DNA of 64,000 nucleotides from Mesorhizobium sp. (GCA_004020645.1 SAQL01000008.1:62001-126000), one strand, 5' to 3'. Counted from the first letter of the stretch, positions 1 through 8,488 are shown. Translations and numbers: made by a program. The notes: generated from the letters alone by a model not told the origin.

Positions 1-116
1 CCTGGTCCCCCATGGGCGACAACCAGGGGGAGCCTCGGCGAATCCAGGTTGCCGGTGATGCGGTACCAAGTGCGGTAGCCGCGAAACGCGACATGGCCTT
101 CCTTCGATTCCGGCAC
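1..116 (-). CDS. pip: Proline iminopeptidase, N-terminal part (cut by window edge)
   Basis: Only the first 38 codons lie in the window. From a GTG at 116 the frame reads MPESKEGHVAFRGYRTWYRI and runs to the window edge at VVAHGGPG. HGGPG is the oxyanion-hole motif that opens the alpha/beta-hydrolase fold of S33 proline iminopeptidases, which release N-terminal proline from peptides. A GAGGAG ribosome binding site at 124-129 sits 7 bases before the GTG and decides the start. The gene is 81 bp downstream of the LuxR gene on the same strand and has its own dyad box at 169-190. This is the usual pip-next-to-luxR arrangement of plant-associated LuxR solos. The catalytic triad is outside the window, so activity cannot be judged. 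Confidence 0.8.
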   Translation of the reverse strand, partial: MPESKEGHVAFRGYRTWYRITGNLDSPRLPLVVAHGGP

Positions 117-168
117 GGCGGCACTCCTCGTTGCGGCGAGCATCATAGGGCGAGCCTGTCAGAGGGGG

Positions 169-190
169 CAGCTATGAAAAGTGATAGGGT
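169..190 (-). promoter_or_regulatory. Candidate LuxR-solo box 1, upstream of the left pip
   Basis: Read on the minus strand, the core is CTATCACTTTTCATAG, a CTAT-N8-ATAG dyad. It matches the box at 986-1007 at 20 of 22 positions. The dyad centre is 32.5 bases from the first base of a TATGAT hexamer (147-142), the same distance as in box 2. That would put it near -44, where LuxR-family activators overlap the -35 region. The binding role is inferred from position and duplication. Confidence 0.6.
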
Positions 191-197
191 CTCTCCG

Positions 198-959
198 TCA
201 GTTGTCGAGCAGGCGGAAATGCGCGGCGCGAACGACGGCCTGCGTGCGGTTCCTGGCGCCCAGCTTCCTGGCGGCGGCGGTGAGGTGCATGACGACCGTA
301 GGAATCGAGCGCCCGATGACGCGCGAGATCTCCTTGGCAGAGAGGCCATGTGCCGAATGGCGGAGACACTCGCGCTCGCGCTCAGTCAAGGACGGCATGA
401 GCGGACTGAGAGCCGATAGGTCGTAGAGGGCGTAGGCCGTGTCGTGGAAGACATGCGCCAGCAAGCTAAAGCGCGCGATGGTTCCCGCATCCCCATCTAC
501 CATCTCGTCCGCGCCGAGGCGGATCCCGGTAACCGTGGCATAGCCGCCGCGCGGCATGTGGATAGGGATTGTGACGCCGCTAGTGAGATCGCGCTCGCGC
601 AGATAGCGCGCAACGGGTTCCGTAGTCTCGTCGAGGAGCGCGCCTATCTCGGTGTCGATCTCCTTGTTGTAGCTCCAGGCGAAGGGGGTGGAACTGCGCG
701 CCGCCACGATCTGCACCGGATCGATGCGGAAGTAACCTCGATCGCACCAATAGTCGCGCATGTCGTCATCGATGTTACGCAGCTTGAGCATCGACGGGAT
801 CATGATAGCGCCGTCGAGATCGTACGGGATGGGCGTGTAGTCGTAGACCAGCGCGTCGTAGCCTAGGCCGGACAGGGCGGCGAACGCCTCGTCGATGCAT
901 TCGTCCAAGGTGCCATGGCGAGTGAAACGCCGCCTGATCGTTGTGATTTCGTCCAGCAT
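198..959 (-). CDS. LuxR-family solo regulator, plant-responsive (OryR/NesR/PipR) type
   Basis: This 253-residue protein has an N-terminal autoinducer-binding domain (about 15-175) and a C-terminal LuxR helix-turn-helix (about 190-250, LTERERECLRHSAHGLSAKE). Alignment by eye with TraR gives a constant offset of 10: TraR W57 is Met67, Y61 is Trp71, while D70 (Asp80) and W85 (Trp95) are kept. The W57M/Y61W pair is the signature of the LuxR solos of plant-associated bacteria, which respond to plant-derived compounds rather than acyl-homoserine lactones. No luxI-type synthase is nearby. It is flanked by pip on one side and by a divergent pip-like gene plus peptide ABC transporter on the other. In PipR of a Pseudomonas endophyte the ligand is an ethanolamine derivative; the ligand here is unknown. 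Confidence 0.85.
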   Translation of the reverse strand: MLDEITTIRRRFTRHGTLDECIDEAFAALSGLGYDALVYDYTPIPYDLDGAIMIPSMLKLRNIDDDMRDYWCDRGYFRIDPVQIVAARSSTPFAWSYNKEIDTEIGALLDETTEPVARYLRERDLTSGVTIPIHMPRGGYATVTGIRLGADEMVDGDAGTIARFSLLAHVFHDTAYALYDLSALSPLMPSLTERERECLRHSAHGLSAKEISRVIGRSIPTVVMHLTAAARKLGARNRTQAVVRAAHFRLLDN

Positions 960-985
960 GGGCTCTTCCGCCTACATCCCGGACC

Positions 986-1007
986 ACCCTATCACTTCTT
1001 ATAGCTG
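986..1007 (+). promoter_or_regulatory. Candidate LuxR-solo box 2, between luxR and the hydrolase/ABC operon
   Basis: The core CTATCACTTCTTATAG (989-1004) is a CTAT-N8-ATAG dyad, 20/22 identical to box 1. A TAATAT hexamer starts at 1029, 32.5 bases from the dyad centre, exactly as in box 1. The box is 64 bases before the hydrolase start at 1072 and 26 bases from the luxR start at 959, so it could also serve autoregulation. Confidence 0.6.
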
Positions 1008-1071
1008 ACGCACTCCCAACGTTTCGCTTAATATATGAGCATGCCTAAAATCTGTGCATTCGGAGCGTATC

Positions 1072-1962
1072 ATGTGGCGTGAGATGGCGGCCGACGATCG
1101 CATCGAGGTAAATGTCGACGGCTTTAAGGTCGTCGCCTACAGCTTCGGCTCCAGCACCGAGACGGTGTTCTGCCTCAACGGCGGGCCTGGCCTGCCCTGC
1201 GACTACCTTCGCGAATCGCACTCCTGCCTGGTAGACCAGGGATACAGGGTCGTGGCGTTCGACCAGCTTGGCACCGGCGCCTCCGACCGGCCGACGGACA
1301 CCTCGTTGTGGACTATCGCGCGCTACGTCGAGGAGACCGAGACGGTTCGCAAGACGCTGGGACTCGGCAATGTACACATGCTGGGTCATTCCTGGGGCGG
1401 CTGGCTGGCGATCGAATATGCGCTTGCCTACCAGGAGAACCTGCAGACGTTGATCCTCGAGGATACGGTCGCCGACATGCCGCATCTTGTTCTGGAACTG
1501 GAACGCCTGCGCGCCTCGCTGGGACCCGAGACCGTAACGATGATGCAGAAGCACGAGGCGCAGGGAACCTACGATCATCCGGAATACATGGCGGCGGTGA
1601 CGATCCTCAACTACCGCCATGTCTGCCGCCTGGCCGAATGGCCGGCGCCGGTGCGCCGCTCGCTCGACGACTGGAACATGGGACCCTACGCGACCATGCA
1701 AGGTCCGAACGAGTTTCTCTACATCGGCAATCTCAAGGACTGGAACCGGGTGCCCGACCTGCCCAGGATCAAGGTGCCGGTGCTGATCACGCATGGCGAG
1801 CACGACGAACTGACACCAGCCTGTGGTCTGCGCATGAAGCTTGGCCTGCCGCAGTCGGAGTTGCACATCATCCCGAATGCGAGTCACATGCCCTTCTACG
1901 AGAACCCAGCTGCATACTATCCGATCCTTTCAGGGTTCCTCTCGCGCAACAAGGCAGGCTGA
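1072..1962 (+). CDS. Proline iminopeptidase-like alpha/beta hydrolase
   Basis: A 296-residue alpha/beta hydrolase of the proline iminopeptidase (S33) type. The oxyanion motif is NGGPG (normally HGGPG), the nucleophile elbow is GHSWGG with the catalytic serine, and the C-terminal acid and histidine are probably in ITHGEHDE and NASHMPF. The ATG at 1072 is preferred over a GTG at 1054 because GGAG at 1062-1065 lies 6 bases upstream. It diverges from the LuxR gene and starts a run of five same-strand genes ending at 7018. It may cleave a proline-containing or amide-linked plant compound taken up by the adjacent transporter. Related amidases or epoxide-type hydrolases remain possible, since only fold and motifs are visible. 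Confidence 0.8.
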   Translation: MWREMAADDRIEVNVDGFKVVAYSFGSSTETVFCLNGGPGLPCDYLRESHSCLVDQGYRVVAFDQLGTGASDRPTDTSLWTIARYVEETETVRKTLGLGNVHMLGHSWGGWLAIEYALAYQENLQTLILEDTVADMPHLVLELERLRASLGPETVTMMQKHEAQGTYDHPEYMAAVTILNYRHVCRLAEWPAPVRRSLDDWNMGPYATMQGPNEFLYIGNLKDWNRVPDLPRIKVPVLITHGEHDELTPACGLRMKLGLPQSELHIIPNASHMPFYENPAAYYPILSGFLSRNKAG

Positions 1963-2013
1963 TGCAGGCGGAATGCATGGGAAAGGGAGCGGACGGGGAA
2001 ACACCTCAGGGCC

Positions 2014-2952
2014 ATGCACCGCTATAAGTTCGTTCTATACCGTCCGCTTCAGTTCCTGCCGGTGCTGTTCGGCATCAGCGTGATCACGTTCATCCTTGTC
2101 CGGCTGATCCCCGGCGACCCCGCTCGCGTTCTGCTCGGCACCCGCGCCACCCCCGAAGCGATCGCCCGCATCCGCGCGCAGTACGGCCTCGATGAGCCCA
2201 TGCTCGCCCAGTATTTCTACTTCCTGCGCAACCTCGCGGACGGCGAAATGGGGCGCTCGATCCTCTACAAGATCGATGTGCTGAAGCTGATCGCCACGCG
2301 CATCGAGCCCACTCTGACGCTGGTGCTTTGCAGCGTTGTGCTGTCGGTATTGATCGCCGTGCCGGTGGCGGCGATCGCGGCGCGCAATCAGGGCAGGCTG
2401 GCCGACCAAGTTATCCGCATCGTTTCCACCTTCGGCATCGGCTTCCCGCCCTTCTGGCTCGGCCTGATGCTGATCATCCTGTTCAGCGTCGAACTCGCTG
2501 TTCTCCCGGTGTCCGGTTACGGCAACACGCTTTCTGACAAGCTTGCACATCTCGTGCTGCCGAGCCTCACTGTCTCGCTGTCGCTGTCGACCGTTCTGGC
2601 GCGCAGCTTGCGTGCGGCGATGGTCGAAGGCTTGAAGTCCGACGTGGCGACTGCCGCGCGCGCGCGCGGCATGCCGGAGAGCATCGTGTTCTGGCGCCAC
2701 GTGCTGCCAAATTCGTTGGTGCCGACCGTCAACCTTCTCGCCGTAAACATAGGTTGGCTGATAGGCGGCACCGTCGTGGTGGAGACCGTCTTCGCGCTGC
2801 CCGGCATGGGCCAGCTGCTGGTGCGCGCCATCTTCTCGCGCGACTACATGGTCGTGCAGGGCGTGGCGATGGTCTTCGCCTGCGCCACCGTGCTGATCAA
2901 CTTCCTGGCTGACATCGTCACGGTGGCTCTCGATCCGAGGGTGAAGCTGTGA
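2014..2952 (+). CDS. Peptide-type ABC transporter permease, DppB-like
   Basis: A 312-residue inner-membrane permease of the dipeptide/oligopeptide/nickel family. It has an N-terminal membrane helix ending in the LIPGDPAR signature, a periplasmic stretch, and about five further helices. The cytoplasmic EAA loop that docks the ATPase is AARARGMPESIVFWRHVLPN (about 217-236). It starts 51 bp after the hydrolase and overlaps the next permease by 4 bp (GTGA), so the two are translationally coupled. Peptides are the usual substrates, but members also carry glycosides, opines and plant metabolites. The LuxR/pip context suggests uptake of a plant-derived peptide-like signal, which is inference. Confidence 0.9.
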   Translation: MHRYKFVLYRPLQFLPVLFGISVITFILVRLIPGDPARVLLGTRATPEAIARIRAQYGLDEPMLAQYFYFLRNLADGEMGRSILYKIDVLKLIATRIEPTLTLVLCSVVLSVLIAVPVAAIAARNQGRLADQVIRIVSTFGIGFPPFWLGLMLIILFSVELAVLPVSGYGNTLSDKLAHLVLPSLTVSLSLSTVLARSLRAAMVEGLKSDVATAARARGMPESIVFWRHVLPNSLVPTVNLLAVNIGWLIGGTVVVETVFALPGMGQLLVRAIFSRDYMVVQGVAMVFACATVLINFLADIVTVALDPRVKL

Positions 2953-3797
2953 GCGAGCCCTTGGCCACGCCCGCGCTCGGCAGGAAGGGCGGCTTTCGCC
3001 GCCGCGGTACGCTGGCGGCCGGCGTGTTCCTGCTTGGGGCGTTCGTCGTCCTCGCGCTCGGCGCGCCGCTGATCGCGCCCTACGATCCGATCGCCCAGGA
3101 CGCGACAGCACGGCTCCAGGGGCCGTCCTGGCTGCACCCGTTCGGGACCGACAATTTCGGCCGCGACATCCTCTCGCGCGTCATCTGGGGCACGCGCATC
3201 GACCTCAAGATCGCCGTCATCGGCGTTATCTTCCCCTTTCTCATCGGCACCACGCTGGGCACGGTAGCTGGGTTCTTCGGCGGGATAGTCGACGCCATCT
3301 TCATGCGGCTGGTCGACATCATCTTGGCCTTCCCGTTCCTGGTATTGATGCTGTCGATCATTGCGATCCTGGGGCCTGGCCTGGCCAGTTTTTACATCGC
3401 CATGGCCCTCGTCGGCTGGGTTTCCTACGCGCGGCTCATCCGCGCCCAGATGCTCGTGCTCAAGAACCACGACTACGCGGTTGCGGCGGTCAGCCTCGGC
3501 TTCAGCCGCATGCGCATCATGTTCCGTCACCTCCTGCCCAATGCCGCTGCCGGCTCGGTCGTCTTCGCGATGTCCGACGCCGTCCTCGTCCTGCTGAATG
3601 GCTCGGCCATTAGCTATCTCGGGCTGGGCGTGCAGCCGCCAGTCGCGGAGTGGGGCGTGATGGTGGCGGAAGGCCAAGCCTTCGTCACCACCGCGTGGTG
3701 GATTACACTGTTCCCGGGGCTTGCGATCGTGACGCTCGCCTTTGCCTTCAGCATGATCGGCGACGGGCTGGCCGATTTGTTCGGGGTTCACGAGTGA
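2949..3797 (+). CDS. Peptide-type ABC transporter permease, DppC-like
   Basis: A 282-residue partner permease. It has an N-terminal OppC-type helix, the GTDNFGRDILSRVIWGTR motif characteristic of DppC/OppC, and several membrane segments. Its EAA loop is AAVSLGFSRMRIMFRHLLPN (about 178-197). The GTG at 2949 overlaps the TGA of the preceding gene, and its own TGA overlaps the GTG of the following ATPase gene. This tight coupling fits a stoichiometric complex with the DppB-like protein. The length is normal for the family. Confidence 0.9.
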   Translation: MSEPLATPALGRKGGFRRRGTLAAGVFLLGAFVVLALGAPLIAPYDPIAQDATARLQGPSWLHPFGTDNFGRDILSRVIWGTRIDLKIAVIGVIFPFLIGTTLGTVAGFFGGIVDAIFMRLVDIILAFPFLVLMLSIIAILGPGLASFYIAMALVGWVSYARLIRAQMLVLKNHDYAVAAVSLGFSRMRIMFRHLLPNAAAGSVVFAMSDAVLVLLNGSAISYLGLGVQPPVAEWGVMVAEGQAFVTTAWWITLFPGLAIVTLAFAFSMIGDGLADLFGVHE

Positions 3798-5470
3798 TCG
3801 CGGCGCTGCTCAAGGTCACTGACCTGACGGTTGTCCATGACGGTGACGGCGGGGAGCGTACCCTGCTTGATGCCGTGTCGCTCGATCTCGCCCCGGGAGA
3901 AGTGCTCGGGCTGGTCGGCGAGAGCGGATCGGGCAAGAGCCTGCTCTGCCGCTCACTCGTTAGGCTGCTGCCATCGAGCCGGCTCAGGATCAGCGGTGGC
4001 TCGATCACACTTTCCGGGCGTGAGCTGACGACCGCGCCGGAAGCCGAGATGCTCGCGGTGCGCGGCGGTGAAATCGGCATGATCTTTCAGAATCCGAGCA
4101 GCCATCTCGACCCGGTCATGAGGATCGGCGACCAGATCACCGAGGGCATCCGCTTTCACCAGCGGCTGGACGCCAAGGCGGCGCGCGCCGCGGCGGTGGA
4201 TATCCTCGCCCAGGTCGGGTTTCCGGATCCGGCTCGGCAATACGATAGCTACCCGCACGAATTCTCCGGCGGCATGCGCCAGCGCGCCATGATCGGCGCG
4301 GCGCTATCGAGCAATCCCAAGATCCTGATCGCCGACGAGCCGACGACGGCACTCGACGTGACGATACAGGCGCAGATCCTGCGGCTTCTGATGGACATCC
4401 GCGCCAGGCGTGGACTCTCGGTGATCCTGGTCACCCACGATCTCGGCATCGTCGCCCAAGTCTGCGACCGCATCGCGGTGATGTGGCAAGGTCGACTGGT
4501 GGAGATTGGAGAGAAGCGCGGTCTGCTTGCGGCGCCGGCGCATGCCTACACCCGTTCGCTGATCGCCAGTCATCCCTCGCTGCCGGAGGAGGACATGCCG
4601 GCAAAGGCTGAGGAGCTCCGGGCACCCGGAGCGGTGCCGGTGGTCGACATCGAGAAGCTGCACGTGCGCTTCGCCACGGGCGGCCTGTTCCGACGAGGCG
4701 CGGTTGATGCCGTCAATGGGGTCACACTCCGTGTCATGCCGGGCGAAACGGTCGGCATTGTCGGCGAATCCGGAAGCGGCAAGAGCACTCTGGCGCGCGC
4801 GGTCCTTGGGCTTACGCCGGTCTCGTCAGGCACGATACGGTTCGATGGTACGGACATCGCATCGGGTCGCGCAGTCCTCGGCATGCTGCGACGTCAAACC
4901 GCCATGGTTTTCCAGGACCCCTTCAACGCCCTCAATCCTCATCTTACCGTTGGCAAGATGCTGGCGGAGGTCCTGCGGGTACAGGGAAAGATCGAGACCG
5001 CGCAAATTCCGGCACGCTGCGGCGAACTGCTCGACCTGGTCGGCTTGGGGCGCGCGTTCCTCGACCGCAAGCCGCGCTCGATGAGCGGCGGCCAATGCCA
5101 GCGGGCCGGCATAGCTCGCGCGCTCGCCGTCGACCCGAAACTTATCATTGCGGACGAGTGCGTGGCCGCCCTCGACGTCACTATCCAGGCGCAGATCGTG
5201 GAGTTGTTCCGCGAACTGGTGGAACGTATGTCGCTCACGCTGATATTTATCGCCCACGATCTCGCAATCGTTCGCAATCTCTGCCAGCGTGTTGTGGTGA
5301 TGCACCGCGGCGTGATCGTCGAGGAAGGTCGGTCGGAGGAAGTGTTCTCCCGGCCGAAGCATGCCTACACCGCCGCGCTGATTGCCGCCGTTCCGCATAT
5401 CGATCCGGACAAGCCGCTGCTTGCTCCCTCGAAGATGGCGACCCCGCAGGCCGACGGGGTCGCAAACTGA
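3794..5470 (+). CDS. Fused double ATPase of a peptide ABC transporter (DppD-DppF type)
   Basis: A 558-residue protein with two complete nucleotide-binding domains in one chain, as in GsiA-type transporters. Domain 1 (about 1-265) has Walker A GESGSGKS, signature FSGGMRQR and Walker B ILIADEPTTALD. Domain 2 (about 280-545) has GESGSGKST, MSGGQCQR and LIIADECVAALD, followed by an H-loop HDLAI. The C-terminal peptide-transporter extension ends with HAYTAALIAAVPH. The GTG at 3794 overlaps the permease stop; the frame stays open upstream but that part lies inside the permease gene. It energises the two permeases encoded just before it. The Cys-Val in the second Walker B loop (usually Pro-Val/Thr) is a small oddity. 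Confidence 0.9.
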   Translation: MIAALLKVTDLTVVHDGDGGERTLLDAVSLDLAPGEVLGLVGESGSGKSLLCRSLVRLLPSSRLRISGGSITLSGRELTTAPEAEMLAVRGGEIGMIFQNPSSHLDPVMRIGDQITEGIRFHQRLDAKAARAAAVDILAQVGFPDPARQYDSYPHEFSGGMRQRAMIGAALSSNPKILIADEPTTALDVTIQAQILRLLMDIRARRGLSVILVTHDLGIVAQVCDRIAVMWQGRLVEIGEKRGLLAAPAHAYTRSLIASHPSLPEEDMPAKAEELRAPGAVPVVDIEKLHVRFATGGLFRRGAVDAVNGVTLRVMPGETVGIVGESGSGKSTLARAVLGLTPVSSGTIRFDGTDIASGRAVLGMLRRQTAMVFQDPFNALNPHLTVGKMLAEVLRVQGKIETAQIPARCGELLDLVGLGRAFLDRKPRSMSGGQCQRAGIARALAVDPKLIIADECVAALDVTIQAQIVELFRELVERMSLTLIFIAHDLAIVRNLCQRVVVMHRGVIVEEGRSEEVFSRPKHAYTAALIAAVPHIDPDKPLLAPSKMATPQADGVAN

Positions 5471-5500
5471 AACCAAAGGCAAACCAGAAGGGGAATACCG

Positions 5501-7018
5501 ATGTTAAGAAGCAAATGGATGCGCATCGGCTTGGTCACCGTTATGACCAGCCTGTCCCTGGGGGCGACGCTCGCAGAAGCCGCCGGCGTACTCACCATTG
5601 GCCGGCGCGAAGACTCGACCACCTTCGATCCGATCAAGACCGCCCAGAACATCGACCTGTGGGTGTTCGCCAACGTCTATGACGTGCTGATCCGCGTCGA
5701 CAAGACGGGCACCAAGCTGGAGCCCGGTCTCGCCGAGAGTTGGGAGGTCAGTCCGGACGGCCTCACCTATACGCTCAAGCTGCGCGACGCGAAGTTCTCG
5801 GACGGCTCCGACCTGACGGCCGACGACGTGGTGTTCAGCCTCACCCGCATCAGGGATGACGAGGGCTCGCTGTGGGCGGATCCTTTCAAGGTGATGGATA
5901 CGGTCGAGGCAACCGATCCAAAGACCGTCACGATCAAACTCAAGCAGGCGACCGCGCCGTTCCTGGCGACGCTGGCCTTCCCGATCGCCTCGGTTCTTTC
6001 CAAGAAGGGCTTCGAGACGCTCGGTCCGGAGAAATATGCCGAAGCACCCATCGGCTCTGGCGCCTTCACCATCACGGAATGGAGGCGCGGCGACCGTGTC
6101 ATCCTGGCGAAGAACCCGCATTTCTGGGAGGCCGATCGTGTCAGCCTCGACGGCGTCGAGTGGATCTCCGTGCCGGACGATAACACCCGCATGCTGAACG
6201 TGCAGGCTGGCCAGCTCGACACCGCGATCTTTGTGCCGTTCTCACGCGTCGCCGAACTGCAGAAGGATTCCAACCTCACCGTCCATCTCGACCCGTCGAC
6301 CCGCGAGGATCACCTGCTGATTAACCACGAGCATGGCGCGCTGGCGAAGAAGGAGGTGCGGCAGGCCCTCGACATGGCCATCGACGAGCAGGCTGTGGTC
6401 GACACGGTGACGTTCGGCTACGGCGAGGTCGCAAACTCCTACGTCCCGAAGGGCGCGCTCTATTACTACGCCGACAATCTGAAGCGGCCCTACGATCCGG
6501 AAAAGGCCAAGCAGATGCTGGCCGACGCCGGGGCCTCGGACCTGACGCTCAACTACGTCGTGCGGGCCGGCGACGAGATCGTCGAGCAGACGGCCGTGCT
6601 GCTGCAGCAGCAGCTCGCCAAAGCCGGAGTCACCGTCCACATTCAGAAGGTCGACCCGAGCCAGGAATGGGACATGCTGGTGGCCGGCGACTATGACATC
6701 TGTGTCAACTACTGGACCAACGACATCCTCGACCCAGACCAGAAGACCACCTTCGTTCTCGGCCACGACGCGAACATGAATTACATGACCCGCTACAACA
6801 ACGAGAAGGTCAAGGAGCTGGTCGCGGCGGCGCGCATCGAGATGGATCCGGCCAAGCGCGAGCAAATGTACACCGATCTGCAGAAGATGGCCAAAGAGGA
6901 CGTCAACTGGATCGATCTGTACTACAGCCCGTTCATCAACGTCTCGCGTAATAACATCGAGAACTTCTACCAGAATCCGCTGGGCCGGTTCTTTCTGGAA
7001 GACGTGGTCAAGAACTAG
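5501..7018 (+). CDS. Periplasmic solute-binding protein, peptide-type (SBP_bac_5)
   Basis: A 505-residue extracytoplasmic binding protein of the DppA/OppA class. Residues 1-28 form a secretion signal (charged start, hydrophobic core, AEAAG cleavage region) with no lipobox cysteine, so it should be soluble periplasmic. The mature part begins with the typical LTIGRREDSTTFDPIKTAQN and contains the family motif LAESWEVSPDGLTYTLKLRD. It starts 30 bp after the ATPase gene with AGGGGAA as ribosome binding site, and it is the last gene of the unit. Binding specificity, and therefore the signal or nutrient handled by the locus, would be set by this protein. Confidence 0.9.
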   Translation: MLRSKWMRIGLVTVMTSLSLGATLAEAAGVLTIGRREDSTTFDPIKTAQNIDLWVFANVYDVLIRVDKTGTKLEPGLAESWEVSPDGLTYTLKLRDAKFSDGSDLTADDVVFSLTRIRDDEGSLWADPFKVMDTVEATDPKTVTIKLKQATAPFLATLAFPIASVLSKKGFETLGPEKYAEAPIGSGAFTITEWRRGDRVILAKNPHFWEADRVSLDGVEWISVPDDNTRMLNVQAGQLDTAIFVPFSRVAELQKDSNLTVHLDPSTREDHLLINHEHGALAKKEVRQALDMAIDEQAVVDTVTFGYGEVANSYVPKGALYYYADNLKRPYDPEKAKQMLADAGASDLTLNYVVRAGDEIVEQTAVLLQQQLAKAGVTVHIQKVDPSQEWDMLVAGDYDICVNYWTNDILDPDQKTTFVLGHDANMNYMTRYNNEKVKELVAAARIEMDPAKREQMYTDLQKMAKEDVNWIDLYYSPFINVSRNNIENFYQNPLGRFFLEDVVKN

Positions 7019-7039
7019 ACTTGTGAACGAAGCCACGGG

Positions 7040-7056
7040 ACGCCGCTCTGCGGCGT
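7040..7056 (+). terminator. Hairpin after the ABC operon
   Basis: ACGCCGC-tct-GCGGCGT forms a compact 7-bp stem 22 bases after the binding-protein stop. There is no T-run, so it may be an mRNA-stabilising hairpin rather than an intrinsic terminator. Confidence 0.35.
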
Positions 7057-7210
7057 TCCGCCCAGCCCTGACAGCACGTTTGGCGTGCCGCCCGTCTCAC
7101 CGCGCGTCGTTTGTTGGGACAGGTGCGCGATCTGCTGCTACTTCCGCTTTCTGACAGTTCCGCGCTGATTGCGGAGGGTCCGCACTCGGCCCCAAGAGCC
7201 GCCATGGCGC

Positions 7211-8488
7211 TTACGCCATAATGGCCAAAGCGTCCGCGAAGAAGCTTTCGCCGCCGAAATTTCCTGATTTAAGAGCCAACACCATGTCGCCGTGGCGACC
7301 TCCGATACTGTGCAAGACAGGCACGCCCGCAACGATCTCCTGCCCGAGGCTAAATGCGGGAATTGCAAGCCGGTCAACTACTGCGCCGGATGTCTCTCCA
7401 CCCGCTACGATCAGCCGACGCGCGCCCCGTTCCACCAGGCCTTCGGCAATCGACGCAAGGGATTGTTCAATGACCTGGCCGACCGCGTCGCGTCCGTAGC
7501 GGGTTTGCAGCCTTGATACATCATCCGGATTGGAGCTGCTGGCGATGATGACGGGAGTTCGAACCATCCGCTCGGCCGCCCAATCGAGGGCAAGCTGGGC
7601 CTCCTCTCGACCGTTCATAAGCTTTTCCGGATCGAGCCGCAGGACGGGCATCGTCTGCTCGGCTTTGGCGATCTGTTTCAAGGTCGCCTGTGAGCAGCTT
7701 CCGGCAAGAACAGCTGCTGGTCCCGCGACCGGCTTGCCGTAAACAGCAGTCCTCTCGTGGCGACGTACGGTGCCCGCTGCAATCAGGCCGCGCGCAAGAC
7801 CCAATCCCAAACCGGAGGCTCCGATCGACAATCGCTGACGAAGCGCCGCCGCGCCAATTGCTTCGAGGTCGCTCTCGAACACGGCATCGGTGATGGCCGC
7901 TCCGTTCCAACCAGAGGTAAGCTGTGCCAGCCGCTCGAAGATCGCCTCGGCGCCGCGCGCAACGATTGCGAGATCGACGAGTCCAACCGCCGCAGCACTC
8001 TGCCGAGCCAGAACGCGGACCAGATTGGCATCGTGCATGGGGTTGAGCGGATGATCCTTCAGTGGGCTTTCGTTGAGTGGCGCCGCACCGACGAAGAGAT
8101 TGCCCTGATAGACGGTGCGACCGGTCTGCGGAAAGGCCGGCGTCACCAGCACCGTTGTTTCACCGGCATCGGCGCGCAGGGAATCGAGCACCGGACCGAT
8201 ATTGCCCTTGTCGGTCGAATCGAAGGTGGAACAGATCTTGTACATGACATGATCGGCGCCGCGCTCGCGCAGCCAGCGATCAGAGGCACGGGCACGTTCG
8301 ACCGCCTCAGATGCGGCGATCGACCGGATCTTAAGCGAAATGACGATCGCATCGACTTCGGGCAAAGCCAGGTCGTCCGTGGGAATTCCGATGGTCTGGA
8401 TCGTACGCAGACCCTCTTTGGCCAGCGTGTTCGCCAGGTCCGAGGCACCGGTGTAGTCGTCCGCGATGCAGCCGAGCGAGAGCGTCAT
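7211..8488 (-). CDS. otnK: 3-oxo-tetronate kinase (four-carbon acid sugar kinase)
   Basis: A 425-residue DUF1537-family kinase. The N-terminal sugar-binding domain opens with LGCIADDYTGASDLANTL, the hallmark of the family, and the C-terminal nucleotide-binding domain contains IVAGGETSGAVV near residue 365. OtnK phosphorylates 3-oxo-tetronate at C4 with ATP. The ATG overlaps the stop of otnI (ATGA). With ltnD, otnI and the divergent otnC it forms a complete path from L-threonate (or a related tetronate) to dihydroxyacetone phosphate. Stereospecificity cannot be read from the sequence. Confidence 0.85.
   Translation of the reverse strand: MTLSLGCIADDYTGASDLANTLAKEGLRTIQTIGIPTDDLALPEVDAIVISLKIRSIAASEAVERARASDRWLRERGADHVMYKICSTFDSTDKGNIGPVLDSLRADAGETTVLVTPAFPQTGRTVYQGNLFVGAAPLNESPLKDHPLNPMHDANLVRVLARQSAAAVGLVDLAIVARGAEAIFERLAQLTSGWNGAAITDAVFESDLEAIGAAALRQRLSIGASGLGLGLARGLIAAGTVRRHERTAVYGKPVAGPAAVLAGSCSQATLKQIAKAEQTMPVLRLDPEKLMNGREEAQLALDWAAERMVRTPVIIASSSNPDDVSRLQTRYGRDAVGQVIEQSLASIAEGLVERGARRLIVAGGETSGAVVDRLAIPAFSLGQEIVAGVPVLHSIGGRHGDMVLALKSGNFGGESFFADALAIMA

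Noticed and set aside
12..419. Plus-strand open frame across the left edge
   Set aside because: It lies opposite the well-supported pip N-terminus and the LuxR helix-turn-helix and has no family resemblance.
2035..3791. Long minus-strand frames opposite the two permease genes
   Set aside because: Arg/His/Gln-rich translations typical of the antisense of GC-rich membrane-protein genes.
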